A DNA stretch of 64,000 nt from Eubacteriales bacterium (GTDB lineage Bacteria > Bacillota > Clostridia > Oscillospirales > Oscillospiraceae). The DNA lies in the NCBI GenBank assembly GCA_030536515.1, contig JAUNPV010000010.1, forward strand, positions 39,710 to 103,709. The letters are read 5' to 3'. Positions 8,841-15,825 of this stretch are shown piece by piece (within the stretch, counting starts at the first letter, position 1; each line of letters begins with the position of its first letter). Below the pieces are notes generated by a model. That model did no database searches, was not told where the DNA came from, and worked only from the letters and a program-made list of their open reading frames with translations. A program made the position numbers and the translations under genes.

Positions 8841-9322
8841 CAGGGTTTCCTCCTGTAAAGGCACATTTCATAGGCAATGCCCTGCTCCTCCCCGGATTGC
8901 AGGACCTTTTCCAGGTACCAATCTGCATTCTCATCCAGGTTTAGGAAAAAGGTGTCGCTTTCGGGGCAGGCGTGGATTTTGGTGACGTAGGCCGTGTCGC
9001 ACCAGGGCAGCAGCTGGCGGTAGACGCTGCCGCCGCCGATGACCATGGCCCGGGGGGCAGCCTGGGCCAGAGCCAGGGCCGCCTCCGGGGAGTCGCAGAC
9101 GGTGAAGCCGGGCAGCTCCCGGACGCTTCGGGTCAGGGCCACGTTGACCCGGCCGGGCAGAGGCTTCCGGCCGGGGAAATCCTCGATGGTCCGGCGGCCG
9201 GCAATGACCAGGCAGCCCCGGGTGGTCTCCCGGAAAAATTTCCGGTCGGCACTGAGGGCAATGGGCTGGGTCCCATCCCGGCCAATGCCCCAGTCGTCGT
9301 TGACGGCTACGATTAGTTCCAT
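8840..9322 (-). CDS. folA: Dihydrofolate reductase
   Basis: A 160-residue DHFR: NADPH-dependent reduction of dihydrofolate to tetrahydrofolate, recycling the folate oxidised by the adjacent thymidylate synthase. Visible are the N-terminal strand MELIVAVNDDWGIG, the active-site acid Asp26 in ALSADRKFFRETT, the GRRTIEDFPGRKPLPGR motif and VIGGGSVYRQLLP. The start at 9322 gives the usual family N-terminus; the longer frame to 9379 would add residues encoded by an intergenic repeat. It lies downstream of thyA, separated by a palindromic repeat, and overlaps the following esterase start. Confidence 0.93.
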   Translation of the reverse strand: MELIVAVNDDWGIGRDGTQPIALSADRKFFRETTRGCLVIAGRRTIEDFPGRKPLPGRVNVALTRSVRELPGFTVCDSPEAALALAQAAPRAMVIGGGSVYRQLLPWCDTAYVTKIHACPESDTFFLNLDENADWYLEKVLQSGEEQGIAYEMCLYRRKP

Positions 9323-9343
9323 ACTCGATTCCTCGCACTTTCT

Positions 9344-9443
9344 GTAGGGCGGCCTGCCCTCAGGCCGCCGACGGCGCAAGCCGCATTTTTCGTATCACGC
9401 AAAAATGTTGGGAAACGGCGGCCTGAGGGCAGGCCGCCCTACG
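9344..9443. repeat. Inverted pair of family A palindromes between thyA and folA
   Basis: GGCGGCCTGAGGGCAGGCCG with flanking CCCTAC occurs at 9344-9369 and, inverted, at 9417-9443, enclosing about 47 bases. The transcript would form a large cruciform-like hairpin between thyA and folA. Other family A copies: 24937, 27241, 31688, 37266, 44575. Confidence 0.85.
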
Positions 9444-9451
9444 GTTTGTTA

Positions 9452-10282
9452 TTAAATCGCCATGGGGATTTCGAACTCGAAGGGGTGGAATTTGTAATTC
9501 TCCAGCTTAAAGGAATCCTTGGTGAAGGCGTAAAAATCGGTGACGGATTTGTCCACGGTGAAGGTGGGGGCGTCGTAGCCCTCCCGGTCCAGCATGGCCT
9601 TGACGGCGGGGATGTGGCGGTCGTAGATGTGGCAGTCGGCGATGACGTGGACCAGCTCCCCCACCTCCAGGCCCGCCACCTGGGCCATCATGTGGGTGAG
9701 GACGGCGTACTGGACCACGTTCCAGTTGTTGGCGGTGAGCATATCCTGGGAGCGCTGGTTGAGGATGGCGTTGAGCTGGTTTCCGGTGACGTTGAAGGTC
9801 ATGGAGTAGGCGCAGGGGTACAGGTTCATCTCGTGGAGGTCCTCAAAATTGTAGATATTGGTGAGGATGCGCCGGGAGGCGGGGTTGTTTTTCAGGTCAA
9901 AAATCACCCGGTCCACCTGGTCGAACATTCCCTCTTTGTACTGGTGCTTGATGCCCAGCTGGTAGCCATAGGCCTTGCCGATGGTGCCGTCCTCCCCTGC
10001 CCACTCGTCCCAGACGTGGCTGCCCAGGTCGGCAATGCGGTTGGACTTCTTCTGCCAAATCCACAGCAGCTCGTCCACGGCGGACTTCCAGTAGGTCCGG
10101 CGCAGGGTCATAATGGGGAATTCCTCCGAAAGGTCATAGCGGTTCACCACGCCGAATTTTTTGATGGTGTGGGCGGGGGTGCCGTCGGCCCAGTGGGGCC
10201 GGACCGCCTGGCCCTCGTCGGAAAACCCGTTGTTCAGAATATCCAGGCACGTCTGCCGGTAAAGTTCATCAGCTCTGCTCAT
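9452..10282 (-). CDS. thyA: Thymidylate synthase
   Basis: A 276-residue ThyA converting dUMP to dTMP with methylene-tetrahydrofolate. The catalytic cysteine is Cys157 in NLYPCAYSM. The NQRSQDML and HIYDRH motifs of the nucleotide site follow, and the FEIPMAI C-terminus is typical. The ATG at 10282 has GGAGG 6 bases upstream; the longer frame to 10372 is not needed. It is the first gene of a thyA-folA-esterase transcript. The length fits the long-form bacterial enzyme. Confidence 0.96.
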   Translation of the reverse strand: MSRADELYRQTCLDILNNGFSDEGQAVRPHWADGTPAHTIKKFGVVNRYDLSEEFPIMTLRRTYWKSAVDELLWIWQKKSNRIADLGSHVWDEWAGEDGTIGKAYGYQLGIKHQYKEGMFDQVDRVIFDLKNNPASRRILTNIYNFEDLHEMNLYPCAYSMTFNVTGNQLNAILNQRSQDMLTANNWNVVQYAVLTHMMAQVAGLEVGELVHVIADCHIYDRHIPAVKAMLDREGYDAPTFTVDKSVTDFYAFTKDSFKLENYKFHPFEFEIPMAI

Positions 10283-10306
10283 AGTCTGCCTCCAAGCGTT
10301 TTTGTT

Positions 10307-10335
10307 ATCATAGCATATCGGGCCTCGAAAGGCAA
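10307..10335 (-). promoter_or_regulatory. Promoter of thyA cluster
   Basis: On the minus strand: TTGCCT (10335-10330), 17 bases, TATGAT (10312-10307) with an extended TGC. Confidence 0.7.
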
Positions 10336-10348
10336 GCGGAAATGAATT

Positions 10349-10450
10349 GTCATTGCGAGCCAGTGCGCACACTGGTGTGGCAATCCGTATTTCCCCTCAT
10401 CGCAAGGAGGACGGATTGCCACACCATCCTGCGGGATGGTTCGCAATGAC
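10349..10450. repeat. Family B palindromic repeat
   Basis: Begins GTCATTGCGAGCCAGTGCGC and ends GGTTCGCAATGAC, with GGCAATCCG and CGGATTGCC inside. A composite palindrome of about 100 bp between the convergent-side end of the SH3 gene and the thyA promoter. Confidence 0.85.
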
Positions 10451-10464
10451 AAGGTGAAGGACAT

Positions 10465-10499
10465 AAGAAAGCTCCCGCAGGGTTTTCCTGCGGGAGCCT
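10465..10499 (-). terminator. Terminator of SH3-rich protein gene
   Basis: GCTCCCGCAGG pairs with CCTGCGGGAGC; on the minus strand TTTCTT follows. Confidence 0.75.
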
Positions 10500-10510
10500 T
10501 TGGTTTTTTC

Positions 10511-13500
10511 TTACAGCAAATCGCTCAGGCTGACCCAGCCCAGCTCGGTGCGGCCCATGTTGCCGACGATTTCAAGCAAATCGATGGTGGCCATGCTGGT
10601 GTAGGAGCCCACCTTTTCGGTCTTGTTCATGTCGGAGTAGATGGGGGTGCCGGGGTTGTACACCACACGGGCATCCTCCACACCGGCAATGCGGGGAACC
10701 AGGTCGATGTAGTACAGGTAGACCCAGCCTGCATCGCAGCGGCCCCAGGCCATGCCATCGGAGATGGTGGTCTCGTAGATGTAGATGGTTTCGCCCTTCT
10801 TCAGCTTGCGGACCTCGGTGGAGTTGGTGGTGGCCTTGGCACGGACCTTCAGCTCGTCGGTGTTGATAACCTTGCCGTCGTAGCGGTAGTTGCCGTCGGA
10901 CTTGCCGGTGTCGCCGGTGCTGTTGTTATTGTTGTTGGTGGAAGACGAATTGTTGTTGGGGGTGGTGGGCTTGGTCTGCTCGGTCTGCTCATACAGAGCA
11001 CCCTCGGACATATAGTCCAGCCGAATCCAGCCGGTCTCGCCCTCGAACTCAATCTGTCCCCAGACCTTGTCCTTGACAATATTCAGAGCAGTGACCTGGA
11101 CCTTGTCGCCCTTCTTCAGCTGACCCTTAGAATCGCCGCTGCCGTCCTTGTTGGGGCGGACATTCAGAGTCTCGGAGCCGGTCAGAGTGTGGGTCTTTTC
11201 ATCCAGAGCATCCAGCTGAATGTGCTTCTGGGGATCACGGATGTAGCCGTCATTGATACGTGCCCAGTAGCTGGTCACAGTCTCCTCAGTGGTAGTGCCG
11301 GAATCTGTATCGTCCTCAACCTCGACCTTTTCCACAACTGCAATCAGCTCATAGATGGTCACAGGGTCGCCAGAGTGAAGCTGCTTCACAGCGAAGTCAT
11401 GGCCTTCTTCTTCCAAATGCTTCTCGGTGGTGGCAAATACATTCACATACTCCAGGTCCGGCTTGATTTCGCCAGTGTAAACTGCGGTGGTGGTGGTGCG
11501 GTCAACCTCATCGTAGTCCTTGACCCAAGAGCCGCCGTTGGGGGCATCCGGCTCGGGGGTATCCACTTCCTCGTTAATCATGGAGATGTAGTCCATGCAG
11601 ACCCAGCCCTTGTCGCAGCGGCCCCATCTGGTGGTACCGACATATTTGGTTTCCAGAATCTTCACAGGCGTACCGGGCAGCAGCTTGTTGCCGACGATGG
11701 CGTAGGCCGTGCCGGGGCCGGTGCGGACGTTCAGACCGCCGTAGGTATTGGCAACCACGCCGTTGCCGTGGGAGGAGGGCGCATTGGTGGTGGAGCTGGA
11801 GCTGCTGATTTCCACGTAGTCGCCGTAGACCCAGCTGCTGGTGTCGGGGTTGTTGTCCACATCCACGTCCAGCTTGTACCAGCCGTCCCGCTCCTTCAGC
11901 ACCTTGGCAGTGGTGCCCCGGGTCAGCTGGCCGACGAACTTGCCGGAAATCTTGCTGTCGGCACGGACGTTGACACGGTCAGCGCCCACGATGGTGGCAA
12001 TGCCCTTGTCGCTGGAGGTGGTGGTGCTGGTGACCTTGTCTGCACGCTGGGCGTACTTGGAGGCCAGGTTAATCCAGCCGTTCTCCTGAGCTGCATTTTC
12101 GTTGGTCAGCTCGGTGGTGTAGCCCCAGATGTTTTCGCCAACCATCTGGATGCCGGAAACGGTGAAGGTATAGCCCTTGTTCAGCTTGAGCACAGACTCT
12201 GCGCCGCTATTGGCATCGTCACGGACGGTGACGTTGTCAGCCACAACCTTGAACTTGGCAGGGTTCAGACTGACGGGGGCAGATTTTTCATCCAGCACTT
12301 CTGATTTAGTTTTGGTTTCGTTGGTCACCTTGACCCAGCCGTACTGGGTGGCGTCCTTACCCTTGCTGTTCTTATAGGTCCAGCCAATCTTTGCCCAGGT
12401 ACCATCGGGGGTGACCTTCATGGTGATGATAGAAACGGTCTTGCCAGCATCAGGCTGGACAGAGGTCTTGCTGGAAACCTCAGAGGTGTCGGAATAGACA
12501 AAACCAGGACCAACATACTTGCCGCTGTAGGTGTAGCTCAGAGAGCCGGAGTTGGACACGTCGCTGGAGCCGCTGAGCATCTTCACGCTGGCGTAGGTCA
12601 TGCAGAACCAACCGGCGGAGGTGCGGCCCCACTGGTGGCCGTTGACGGTCTTAATCTCGTAGACGTTCACAGTCTCGTTGTGGCCCAGGGAGCCGACAAT
12701 CTTGTTGTCGGTACCGGCTGCATTGCGCAAGTTCACATAGCCGTTGTAGGTGATGGTGGCGTTGGCAATGACAGTATTTGCAGAAGTGGAGCCGGAAGAG
12801 GATTGTTCATTTTTAGCGGTGTTATAGTCGGTGTACATCAGGGCAATCCAGCCGATGGGGGTATCTGCACTGCGGCTCTTGTAGGTCTTGCCCCACAGGA
12901 AGCCGTTGGCATTCTCGGTGCGGGAGATGTACACTCTGTCGTTCTGCTTCAGGGTGGCCGTCTTGGCGGAGTAGATGTTGGCCTCCTTGCGGACATTCAG
13001 GAAGGAGTTGGTCACGTTGACGCCAATCCGCTCGCTGCCGGGCGTGCCGGAATCGCCGCTGGAGGAGGAACCGCCGGACACCTTGACCCAGCCCTTGCCC
13101 TCAATTTTGCCCCATCTGGTGCCGTCAGAGGCCAGGTAATCCTTGCAGATTATTGCGCTGGCATCCGCTGTCCCCGCCTTTTCAGCACTGGTGCTGGGGG
13201 TCTTGAAAATGTCGGCAGTCTTGCCCAGCTTGTAGCTGACATCGGGGTTGCTGTCAGCCGTGCTGGCCGTGGTGCTGGTGCTCTGCCACAGGGCCACCAG
13301 ATTCTTGTTGCTGCACCCGGAGTTCAGCTCTGCGGAGCGGCTGGTAGCCTTTTCTTCCGTTCCATCGCTGGAGATGTACCAGCCCAGGAACTTATAGCCG
13401 CTTCTGGTGGGCTTGACGGGATGCTCGACGGACTTGCTGGAATCGTAGTCCATCTTGTATTCGTCACCCTGGGCCATGTAGCCGCCGTTGGTGTGATAGG

Positions 13501-14068
13501 TAACGGAGGTGTAGTTGTCGGGCACATCGTTGGAATAGACATTGTTCATGTACATATTCACAATGACCTTATTCCGATTCATTGCACCCTCACCGTAGAC
13601 ACCGTTCATGGCGGTCAGCAGCTCAGCGGTGCTGCCCTTGTTGACCACAACGGTCTTTACCGTGCCGGTGCCGGACATCCAGGCGGTGCCGGACAGGTAG
13701 GAGAATACCACCAGGGCATCAAACTGGTTCTGCTTCAAAGTCAGGCTGTTGTTGGAAGCAAAATTGTTGACCGTGGTGTCCAGCTTCTTCAGAGCCTCTC
13801 TCAGGCGCTGATCGCCGATGGTCTGGTTGATTTTATGGGTTTTAGCATCCTTATGGTTGGACTCCGTACAGACAGTGCCGTAGCCAATACGGTACTCGTC
13901 CGTATCGCCAACCTTGTAGCACTTGTCTCTGAATTTCACCATGTTCTTCAGAACAGAGATAGCGGCGGCGCTGGTCGAGCGGCTGGCTGCGGATGCGGTG
14001 ACGGCGGCCGCGGGAACCAGGCTCACCAGCATGATCAGAGTCAGCATAACGCAAATAAATCTCTTCAT
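10511..14068 (-). CDS. Secreted multi-SH3 protein with lysozyme-like head
   Basis: 1185 residues. A signal peptide covers about 1-28 (MKRFICVMLTLIMLVSLVPA, then an ASA-type cleavage site). A GH24/phage-lysozyme-like domain covers about 32-185, with YRIGYGTV and a NQFDALVVFSYLSGTAW segment. An InlB B-type repeat (YHTNGGY to GYKFLGWY) spans about 190-262. About eleven bacterial SH3 modules then fill the rest, most ending in W-G-R/K and GW-x-x-x-Y. A Ser/Thr/Asn/Pro linker sits near residue 1045. SH3 modules in such proteins bind peptidoglycan, so the protein probably sits in or on the cell wall. The lysozyme catalytic Glu and Thr positions appear to be Arg47 and Arg60, so enzymatic activity is doubtful. 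Confidence 0.85.
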   Translation of the reverse strand: MKRFICVMLTLIMLVSLVPAAAVTASAASRSTSAAAISVLKNMVKFRDKCYKVGDTDEYRIGYGTVCTESNHKDAKTHKINQTIGDQRLREALKKLDTTVNNFASNNSLTLKQNQFDALVVFSYLSGTAWMSGTGTVKTVVVNKGSTAELLTAMNGVYGEGAMNRNKVIVNMYMNNVYSNDVPDNYTSVTYHTNGGYMAQGDEYKMDYDSSKSVEHPVKPTRSGYKFLGWYISSDGTEEKATSRSAELNSGCSNKNLVALWQSTSTTASTADSNPDVSYKLGKTADIFKTPSTSAEKAGTADASAIICKDYLASDGTRWGKIEGKGWVKVSGGSSSSGDSGTPGSERIGVNVTNSFLNVRKEANIYSAKTATLKQNDRVYISRTENANGFLWGKTYKSRSADTPIGWIALMYTDYNTAKNEQSSSGSTSANTVIANATITYNGYVNLRNAAGTDNKIVGSLGHNETVNVYEIKTVNGHQWGRTSAGWFCMTYASVKMLSGSSDVSNSGSLSYTYSGKYVGPGFVYSDTSEVSSKTSVQPDAGKTVSIITMKVTPDGTWAKIGWTYKNSKGKDATQYGWVKVTNETKTKSEVLDEKSAPVSLNPAKFKVVADNVTVRDDANSGAESVLKLNKGYTFTVSGIQMVGENIWGYTTELTNENAAQENGWINLASKYAQRADKVTSTTTSSDKGIATIVGADRVNVRADSKISGKFVGQLTRGTTAKVLKERDGWYKLDVDVDNNPDTSSWVYGDYVEISSSSSTTNAPSSHGNGVVANTYGGLNVRTGPGTAYAIVGNKLLPGTPVKILETKYVGTTRWGRCDKGWVCMDYISMINEEVDTPEPDAPNGGSWVKDYDEVDRTTTTAVYTGEIKPDLEYVNVFATTEKHLEEEGHDFAVKQLHSGDPVTIYELIAVVEKVEVEDDTDSGTTTEETVTSYWARINDGYIRDPQKHIQLDALDEKTHTLTGSETLNVRPNKDGSGDSKGQLKKGDKVQVTALNIVKDKVWGQIEFEGETGWIRLDYMSEGALYEQTEQTKPTTPNNNSSSTNNNNNSTGDTGKSDGNYRYDGKVINTDELKVRAKATTNSTEVRKLKKGETIYIYETTISDGMAWGRCDAGWVYLYYIDLVPRIAGVEDARVVYNPGTPIYSDMNKTEKVGSYTSMATIDLLEIVGNMGRTELGWVSLSDLL

Positions 14069-14106
14069 AGCTTCTTACTCCTTTGTGTTCTAATGTAAGT
14101 AACTGC

Positions 14107-14135
14107 ATTATAACAGAACCGTTTACAAAATGCAA
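14107..14135 (-). promoter_or_regulatory. Promoter of SH3-rich protein gene
   Basis: Minus strand: TTGCAT (14135-14130), 17 bases, TATAAT (14112-14107), about 40 bases before the start codon. The region upstream is strongly AT-rich. Confidence 0.8.
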
Positions 14136-14305
14136 CCCCTTTTTGAAAAATAATTACATTTTTGTTACAGAAAGTCAGACCGTTCTGTAACTTCTCGGAA
14201 TCTTCGGGCGGAAGTATTTATTTTTGTCATTTTCTCCCCCTTCTCCCCTGTTTCCTCCGGGCAAAGTTGTAACCGCTGCCCGATTCCCCTGGCAAATATT
14301 CTCCA

Positions 14306-14334
14306 TTGACATTTTTTTGCCCCCCTGCTATACT
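14306..14334 (+). promoter_or_regulatory. Promoter of mnmA
   Basis: TTGACA (14306-14311), 17 bases, TATACT (14329-14334), with an extended TGC. A family B palindrome then lies in the leader before mnmA. Confidence 0.8.
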
Positions 14335-14362
14335 CCGAAGTAACAAAAACCCCCTCTGCCCT

Positions 14363-14460
14363 GTCATTGCGAAGCCAGTGCCGCCGCACTGGCTGTGGCA
14401 ATCCGCTCTTTTTCCAGAGGACGGATTGCCACGCCAGTCTTTGGACTGGCTCGCAATGAC
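14363..14460. repeat. Family B palindromic repeat in mnmA leader
   Basis: Starts GTCATTGCGAAGCCAGTGCC and ends GGCTCGCAATGAC, with two inner hairpins and GGCAATCCG / CGGATTGCC. It is transcribed in the 5' leader of mnmA, ending 30 bases before the start. Confidence 0.85.
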
Positions 14461-14490
14461 AAGGCGGGGGAAATGCCAAGGAGGTGCAAC

Positions 14491-15534
14491 ATGAAAGCAA
14501 TGGTAGGCATGAGCGGCGGGGTGGACAGCAGCGTGGCCGCCTGGATGGTCCTGCAGGAGGGGCTGGAATGCCTGGGCGGGACTCTGCGGCTGCACAGCTT
14601 CGGCTGCGGCGGCGAGGACGGGGTCCGGGACGCCGCTGCGGTGGCTCGGCGCATGGGCATCGCCCACTATGTTTTTGATTTCCAGGACCTTTTTCGGGAG
14701 CAGGTCATCCTCCCCTTTGCCCGGGCCTACGCCCAGGGCCTGACCCCCAACCCCTGCATCCGGTGCAACCAGTACCTGAAATTCGGGGCCATGCTCCAAA
14801 CCGCCCTGGACCTGGAGTGCGAGTACGTGGTCACCGGACACTACGCCCGCATTCGCCGGGAAAACGGCCGGTATCTGCTGTACCGGGCCGCTGACCGGGC
14901 CAAGGACCAGAGCTATTTTCTGGCCGGTCTGACCCAGCACCAGCTTGCCCACACCAAATTCCCCCTGGGAGAGCTGACCAAGCCCCAGGTCCGGGACATT
15001 GCCCAGGCCCAGGGCTTCGTCACCGCCGGAAAGCGGGACAGCCAGGACATCTGCTTCATCCCCGACGGGGACTACGCCGCCTTCCTGGCAAGGCTTACAG
15101 GGGAAGCCGCCCCGGCGGGGGATTTTCTGGACCGGGAGGGCAATGTAGTGGGCCGCCACCGGGGGGCCGTGTGCTACACCGTCGGCCAGCGCCGGGGCCT
15201 GGGCCTGGCCATGGGGGAGCCGGTGTACGTCTGCGGCAAGGATATGGCCGCCAACACCGTCACCGTGGGGCCCAACGAGGCCCTGTTCTCCGCCGCCCTC
15301 CGGGCCGGAGACTGGAACTGGTACCCCTTCCCTGCCCTGACGGAACCCATGGAGGTCACCGCCAAAATCCGCCACTCCCAGTTCGACCGGGAGGCCACGG
15401 TATACCCGGCGGCGGAGGGCTTCGCCCGGGTGGAATTCAAAGAGCCCCAGCGGGCCATCTCCCCGGGCCAGGCGGTGGTCCTCTACCAGGGAGACATGGT
15501 GGTGGGCGGCGGAACCATTACCGAGGCGCTGTAA
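14491..15534 (+). CDS. mnmA: tRNA-specific 2-thiouridylase
   Basis: A 347-residue MnmA, which thiolates U34 of Lys, Glu and Gln tRNAs using sulfur delivered by a desulfurase relay. The PP-loop GMSGGVDSSVAA is at residues 6-17, the NPCIRCN cysteine near residue 90 and the second catalytic cysteine in SQDICFIPDGDY near 190. The C-terminal beta-barrel domain follows (YTVGQRRGLGL onward). ATG 14491 is preceded by AAGGAGGTGCAAC; the longer frame would read through the leader repeat. It is a single gene. Confidence 0.95.
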   Translation: MKAMVGMSGGVDSSVAAWMVLQEGLECLGGTLRLHSFGCGGEDGVRDAAAVARRMGIAHYVFDFQDLFREQVILPFARAYAQGLTPNPCIRCNQYLKFGAMLQTALDLECEYVVTGHYARIRRENGRYLLYRAADRAKDQSYFLAGLTQHQLAHTKFPLGELTKPQVRDIAQAQGFVTAGKRDSQDICFIPDGDYAAFLARLTGEAAPAGDFLDREGNVVGRHRGAVCYTVGQRRGLGLAMGEPVYVCGKDMAANTVTVGPNEALFSAALRAGDWNWYPFPALTEPMEVTAKIRHSQFDREATVYPAAEGFARVEFKEPQRAISPGQAVVLYQGDMVVGGGTITEAL

Positions 15535-15560
15535 TAATTCATATCGGGTTGATACAGCGA

Positions 15561-15722
15561 AAGCCTCCCCTGTGTAAGGGGAGGTGGGCGGCGAAGCCGC
15601 TCGGAGGGGTTGTTCCCCTGCACTTCCCCATTGTACCATGTTACCGGCTGCTCAGTAAGGGGAAGTTTTTCAACCCCTCAGTCAGCTACGCTGACAGCTC
15701 CCCTTACACAGGGGAGCCTTTG
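15561..15722. repeat. Long inverted repeat, about 160 bp
   Basis: The left end AAGCCTCCCCTGTGTAAGGG is matched by its inverse CCCCTTACACAGGGGAGCCTT at the right end. Inner GGCGGCGAAGCCGC and GTCAGCTACGCTGAC hairpins differ between the arms. It resembles a small non-coding mobile element and holds no ORF. Confidence 0.8.
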
Positions 15723-15763
15723 GCCCGTACCACGCTTTGCTTGCTGAGTAAAGTCGATAAGCA

Positions 15764-15825
15764 GAAAAACCATGTCATTGCGACCAGTCTGAAGGCTGGT
15801 TTCGCAATGACATGGTGTTTTTTAT
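15764..15825. terminator. Bidirectional hairpin terminator built from a family B repeat
   Basis: ACCATGTCATTGCGA pairs with TCGCAATGACATGGT, with an inner CCAGTCTGAAGGCTGG hairpin. T-rich runs lie on both sides (GTTTTTTATTT on +, GGTTTTTCTG on -). It lies between convergent mnmA and yfhO. Confidence 0.75.

Noticed and set aside
10436-12304. A 622-codon + strand frame, and a similar one at 12635-14098
   Set aside because: Both are antisense to the SH3-rich gene. Their products are low-complexity (Gly, Val, Ala, His rich) and have no ribosome site; the opposite frame has clear domains.
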